Assembly (NCBI GenBank): GCA_003445895.1
Contig: DMCD01000104.1
Coordinates: 1-7,838, forward strand
DNA length: 7,838 bases
Direction of reading: 5' to 3'
DNA from: Lachnoclostridium sp.
GTDB lineage: Bacteria; Bacillota; Clostridia; Lachnospirales; Lachnospiraceae
Under the pieces are notes generated by a model. It was not told where the DNA came from and searched no databases. It worked only from the letters and a program-made list of their open reading frames with translations. The position numbers were made by a program, and so were the translations under genes. Below, piece after piece: positions 6,053 through 7,838 of the stretch. The first letter of the stretch is position 1. Each line of letters starts with the position of its first letter.

Positions 6053-6697
6053 GTGAGTGAGAAAACAACAGAGCAGAAGAAGCCGGACCGCCGTGTGGTC
6101 CGGACCAAAAAAGCCATCCGGAACGCCTTTGCCAGACTGATTTCCCGGAGACCCCTGGGGGAGATTACAGTGAAGGAGCTGTCGGAGGAGGCGGATATCA
6201 ACCGGAAGACCTTCTACAACTATTACAGCGACATTTTCCAGGTGATGGACGAGGTGGAGAATGAGGTGGTGACCGCCTTCGCGGAAGCGCTGCGCTCGGT
6301 GGATCTGTCGGAGGCGCTGCTGAACCCCAACCTGATCGTGTCCCGGCTGATGGACATCATCAACAACGATATTGATTTTTACAGTCACGTCTTTTCCCAG
6401 GGCGTCAACGCGACCCTTCTGGACAAGCTGGTTCTGGTCATGAAGGAGATGATACGGGACGAGGTGAACCGGATGGTCACGGTGGATCAGGAGCTTCTGG
6501 GATTTGCCCTGGATTTTGAGATCGGGGGCATCATCTCCGCCTACCAGGCCTGGTTCAACTCCGGCTGCCGGATGGACCGGGAGATTATGGCAAAGAATGT
6601 CAGCGCCATCATCTTTTACGGCGTCAACGGCCTGATTCCGGAAGACAGCGATATCCGGAAGGGGAGCGTGGAAAAAGCGGGGCCGGGTGTTTCATGA
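6053..6697 (+). CDS. TetR/AcrR family transcriptional regulator
   Basis: A 214-residue regulator with an N-terminal TetR-type DNA-binding domain. Basic residues and helix 1 lie at about 14-32, and the helix-turn-helix at about 38-57, ending in the family signature INRKTFYNYYSD (49-60). Residues 75-200 form the helical ligand and dimer domain, resembling the TetR_C_8 type by pattern. The start is GTG at 6053, eight bases after the GGAGGGAGG site (6036-6044); a small CCGT-AAAA-ACGG hairpin (6026-6037) touches the edge of that site. It is divergent from the DegV-family gene, and TetR proteins commonly control a divergent neighbour, so that gene, itself, or the ABC gene downstream are candidate targets. 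The ligand is unknown. No terminator is seen after it. Confidence 0.92.
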   Translation: MSEKTTEQKKPDRRVVRTKKAIRNAFARLISRRPLGEITVKELSEEADINRKTFYNYYSDIFQVMDEVENEVVTAFAEALRSVDLSEALLNPNLIVSRLMDIINNDIDFYSHVFSQGVNATLLDKLVLVMKEMIRDEVNRMVTVDQELLGFALDFEIGGIISAYQAWFNSGCRMDREIMAKNVSAIIFYGVNGLIPEDSDIRKGSVEKAGPGVS

Positions 6698-6709
6698 GAG
6701 GCCAGGATG

Positions 6710-6718
6710 TGGTATACT
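6710..6718 (+). promoter_or_regulatory. Extended -10 promoter for the ABC transporter gene
   Basis: TGGTATACT matches the extended -10 pattern TGnTATAAT with one mismatch, with the hexamer at 6713-6718. No good -35 lies at standard spacing, which extended -10 promoters tolerate. It sits 13 bases past the TetR stop, so the ABC gene need not depend on TetR transcription. Confidence 0.5.
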
Positions 6719-6731
6719 TAATTTGATCTGT

Positions 6732-6772
6732 GCCTTCGGGCGGATGCATTTACCCGGAAAAGGATCGAAGGC
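6732..6772 (+). promoter_or_regulatory. Leader stem-loop before the ABC transporter gene
   Basis: GCCTTCG (6732-6738) pairs perfectly with CGAAGGC (6766-6772) around a 27-base loop. A competing CGGG (6737-6740) with CCCG (6753-6756) stem is possible. No T run follows, so it is not a standard terminator. It would lie in the 5' leader, 20 bases before the start codon. I recognise no known riboswitch class. Confidence 0.4.
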
Positions 6773-6792
6773 CGTTATGAAAGAGAGAGTCT

Positions 6793-7838
6793 ATGTCACC
6801 GGAACATGCGATTGAAGTCAGAAATGTGACGAAAGTATATAAATTGTATAACAAGCCCATCGACCGGCTGAAGGAATCCCTGAGCGTTACGCACGCCGTA
6901 CGGCACAGGGATTTCTATGCGCTGAACGGCCTGTCCTTTGATGTGAAGAAGGGCGAGACGGTCGGCATCATCGGCACCAACGGCTCGGGCAAGTCCACGA
7001 TCTTGAAGATCATCACCGGCGTCCTCACGCCGAGTGCCGGCACGGTGGAGGTGAACGGGAAGATCTCGGCCCTGCTGGAGCTGGGCGCGGGATTCAACCA
7101 GGACTACACGGGCATCGAGAATATCTACATGAACGGCACCATGATGGGCTATTCCAAAAAGGAGATGGATGAGAAGCTCCAGGACATCCTGGATTTCGCG
7201 GAGATCGGGGATTTTGTCTATCAGCCGGTCAAGACCTATTCCAGCGGTATGTTCGTGCGTCTGGCCTTCGCCCTGGCGATCAATGTGGAGCCGGAGATTC
7301 TGATTGTGGATGAGGCGCTGTCCGTGGGAGACGTGTTCTTCCAGTCCAAGTGCTACCGGCGGATGGAGGAAATCCGGAAGAGCGGAACCACCATCGTGAT
7401 GGTAACCCACGATATGGGCAGCATCATCAAGTACTGCGACAAGGTCATCGTCCTGAATAAAGGGGATTTTGTGGCGGAAGGGTCTGCGGGAAAGATGGTG
7501 GACCTCTACAAGAAGATCCTCGCGGGACAGATGGATCAGCTGAAGGAGGCCCTGGACAGCGATTATTCCGGGGAGAAGGAAGTGTCGCAGGAAAACGGCG
7601 CGGTGCTTCTCGGAAGCCAGAACGCGGTGAAGGGCAAACGGATGCTGGACCAGATGACCGTGAATGCGAAGCGGCAGGAGTACGGCGACCGGCGGGCCGA
7701 GTTCATCGACATCGGGCTTCTGGATGAGCGGGGGAGCATCACCAACCTCCTTCTCAAGGGGGAAATGTTTACGATCCGCGAGATTGTGCGGTTTAACGAG
7801 ACCATCGAGGCGCCCATATTTACCTATACCATCCGCGA
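6793..7838 (+). CDS. Wzt/TagH-type polysaccharide ABC transporter ATP-binding protein, 3' end cut off
   Basis: The nucleotide-binding subunit of an ABC-2 exporter that moves surface polysaccharide or teichoic acid across the membrane. The frame from ATG 6793 runs open to the window edge (348 full codons). Visible motifs are the N-terminal YKLYNKPIDRLKESL typical of this subfamily, Walker A GTNGSGKST (61-69), the ELGAGF segment in the Q-loop region (96-101), the signature YSSGM (149-153), Walker B ILIVDE (169-174), D-loop ALSVGD (175-180) and the switch histidine in THD (205-207). From about residue 290, EYGDRRAEFIDIGLLDERG begins a Wzt-type C-terminal domain, which in the O-antigen exporter binds the glycan end. 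The ribosome site is weak (GAGAGAG, 6783-6789). The partner permease, often encoded just upstream, is absent; the TetR gene sits there instead. It is expected beyond the right edge. Confidence 0.93.
   Translation, partial: MSPEHAIEVRNVTKVYKLYNKPIDRLKESLSVTHAVRHRDFYALNGLSFDVKKGETVGIIGTNGSGKSTILKIITGVLTPSAGTVEVNGKISALLELGAGFNQDYTGIENIYMNGTMMGYSKKEMDEKLQDILDFAEIGDFVYQPVKTYSSGMFVRLAFALAINVEPEILIVDEALSVGDVFFQSKCYRRMEEIRKSGTTIVMVTHDMGSIIKYCDKVIVLNKGDFVAEGSAGKMVDLYKKILAGQMDQLKEALDSDYSGEKEVSQENGAVLLGSQNAVKGKRMLDQMTVNAKRQEYGDRRAEFIDIGLLDERGSITNLLLKGEMFTIREIVRFNETIEAPIFTYTIR

Noticed and set aside
6777..6815. 12-codon frame starting at ATG 6777 before the ABC gene
   Set aside because: The ribosome site is poor and the frame is very short; nothing distinguishes it from chance.
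1..7838. CRISPR array, tRNA/rRNA genes, insertion sequences or attachment sites
   Set aside because: No regularly spaced repeats, cloverleaf-like genes, transposase motifs or terminal inverted repeats were seen on either strand.

Overview
This window looks like chromosomal DNA from a gut-type clostridial Firmicute, most likely a Lachnospiraceae relative. The clues are strong GGAGG-type ribosome binding sites, GC-rich third codon positions, an ECF sigma factor with a clostridial-style anti-sigma partner, a DUF4349 lipoprotein, DegV, and a choline-binding-like wall repeat. No species is claimed. There is no sign of phage, transposon, CRISPR, tRNA or rRNA.

Layout. (1) 1-551: the 3' end of a phosphoglucomutase/phosphomannomutase gene, closed by a strong terminator. 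(2) 755-4833: a promoter followed by a tight four-gene plus-strand operon. It encodes an ECF-type sigma factor, its membrane-anchored anti-sigma partner (4-base overlap), a DUF4349 lipoprotein with a C-terminal membrane helix, and a secreted protein ending in choline-binding-type repeats that starts at TTG just after a GGAGG. A near-perfect hairpin that can work in both directions ends this operon and the convergent gene after it. (3) 4941-5810, minus strand: a DegV-family fatty-acid-binding protein. (4) 5811-6052: a divergent control region with a good minus-strand promoter and a cluster of ATATGT/ACATAT half-sites. (5) 6053-6697: a TetR-family regulator starting at GTG. (6) 6793 to the window end: a Wzt/TagH-type ABC transporter ATPase for polysaccharide export, with the start of a Wzt-type C-terminal domain. 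It is cut by the window edge and has an extended -10 promoter and a stem-loop in its leader.

How the genes may work together. The sigma/anti-sigma pair probably senses the state of the envelope: a long disordered Ala/Glu/Thr/Pro-rich arm carries a sensor domain away from the membrane, and the operon also supplies two envelope proteins (inference). DegV and the TetR regulator share one intergenic region and may be co-regulated. The ABC ATPase points to a surface-glycan locus continuing past the right edge.

The most interesting material is in the sigma operon: the very long anti-sigma arm, three evenly spaced Met-x-Met motifs in the lipoprotein, a hairpin that can hide the lipoprotein's ribosome binding site, and a wall-binding protein of unknown function as the last gene.
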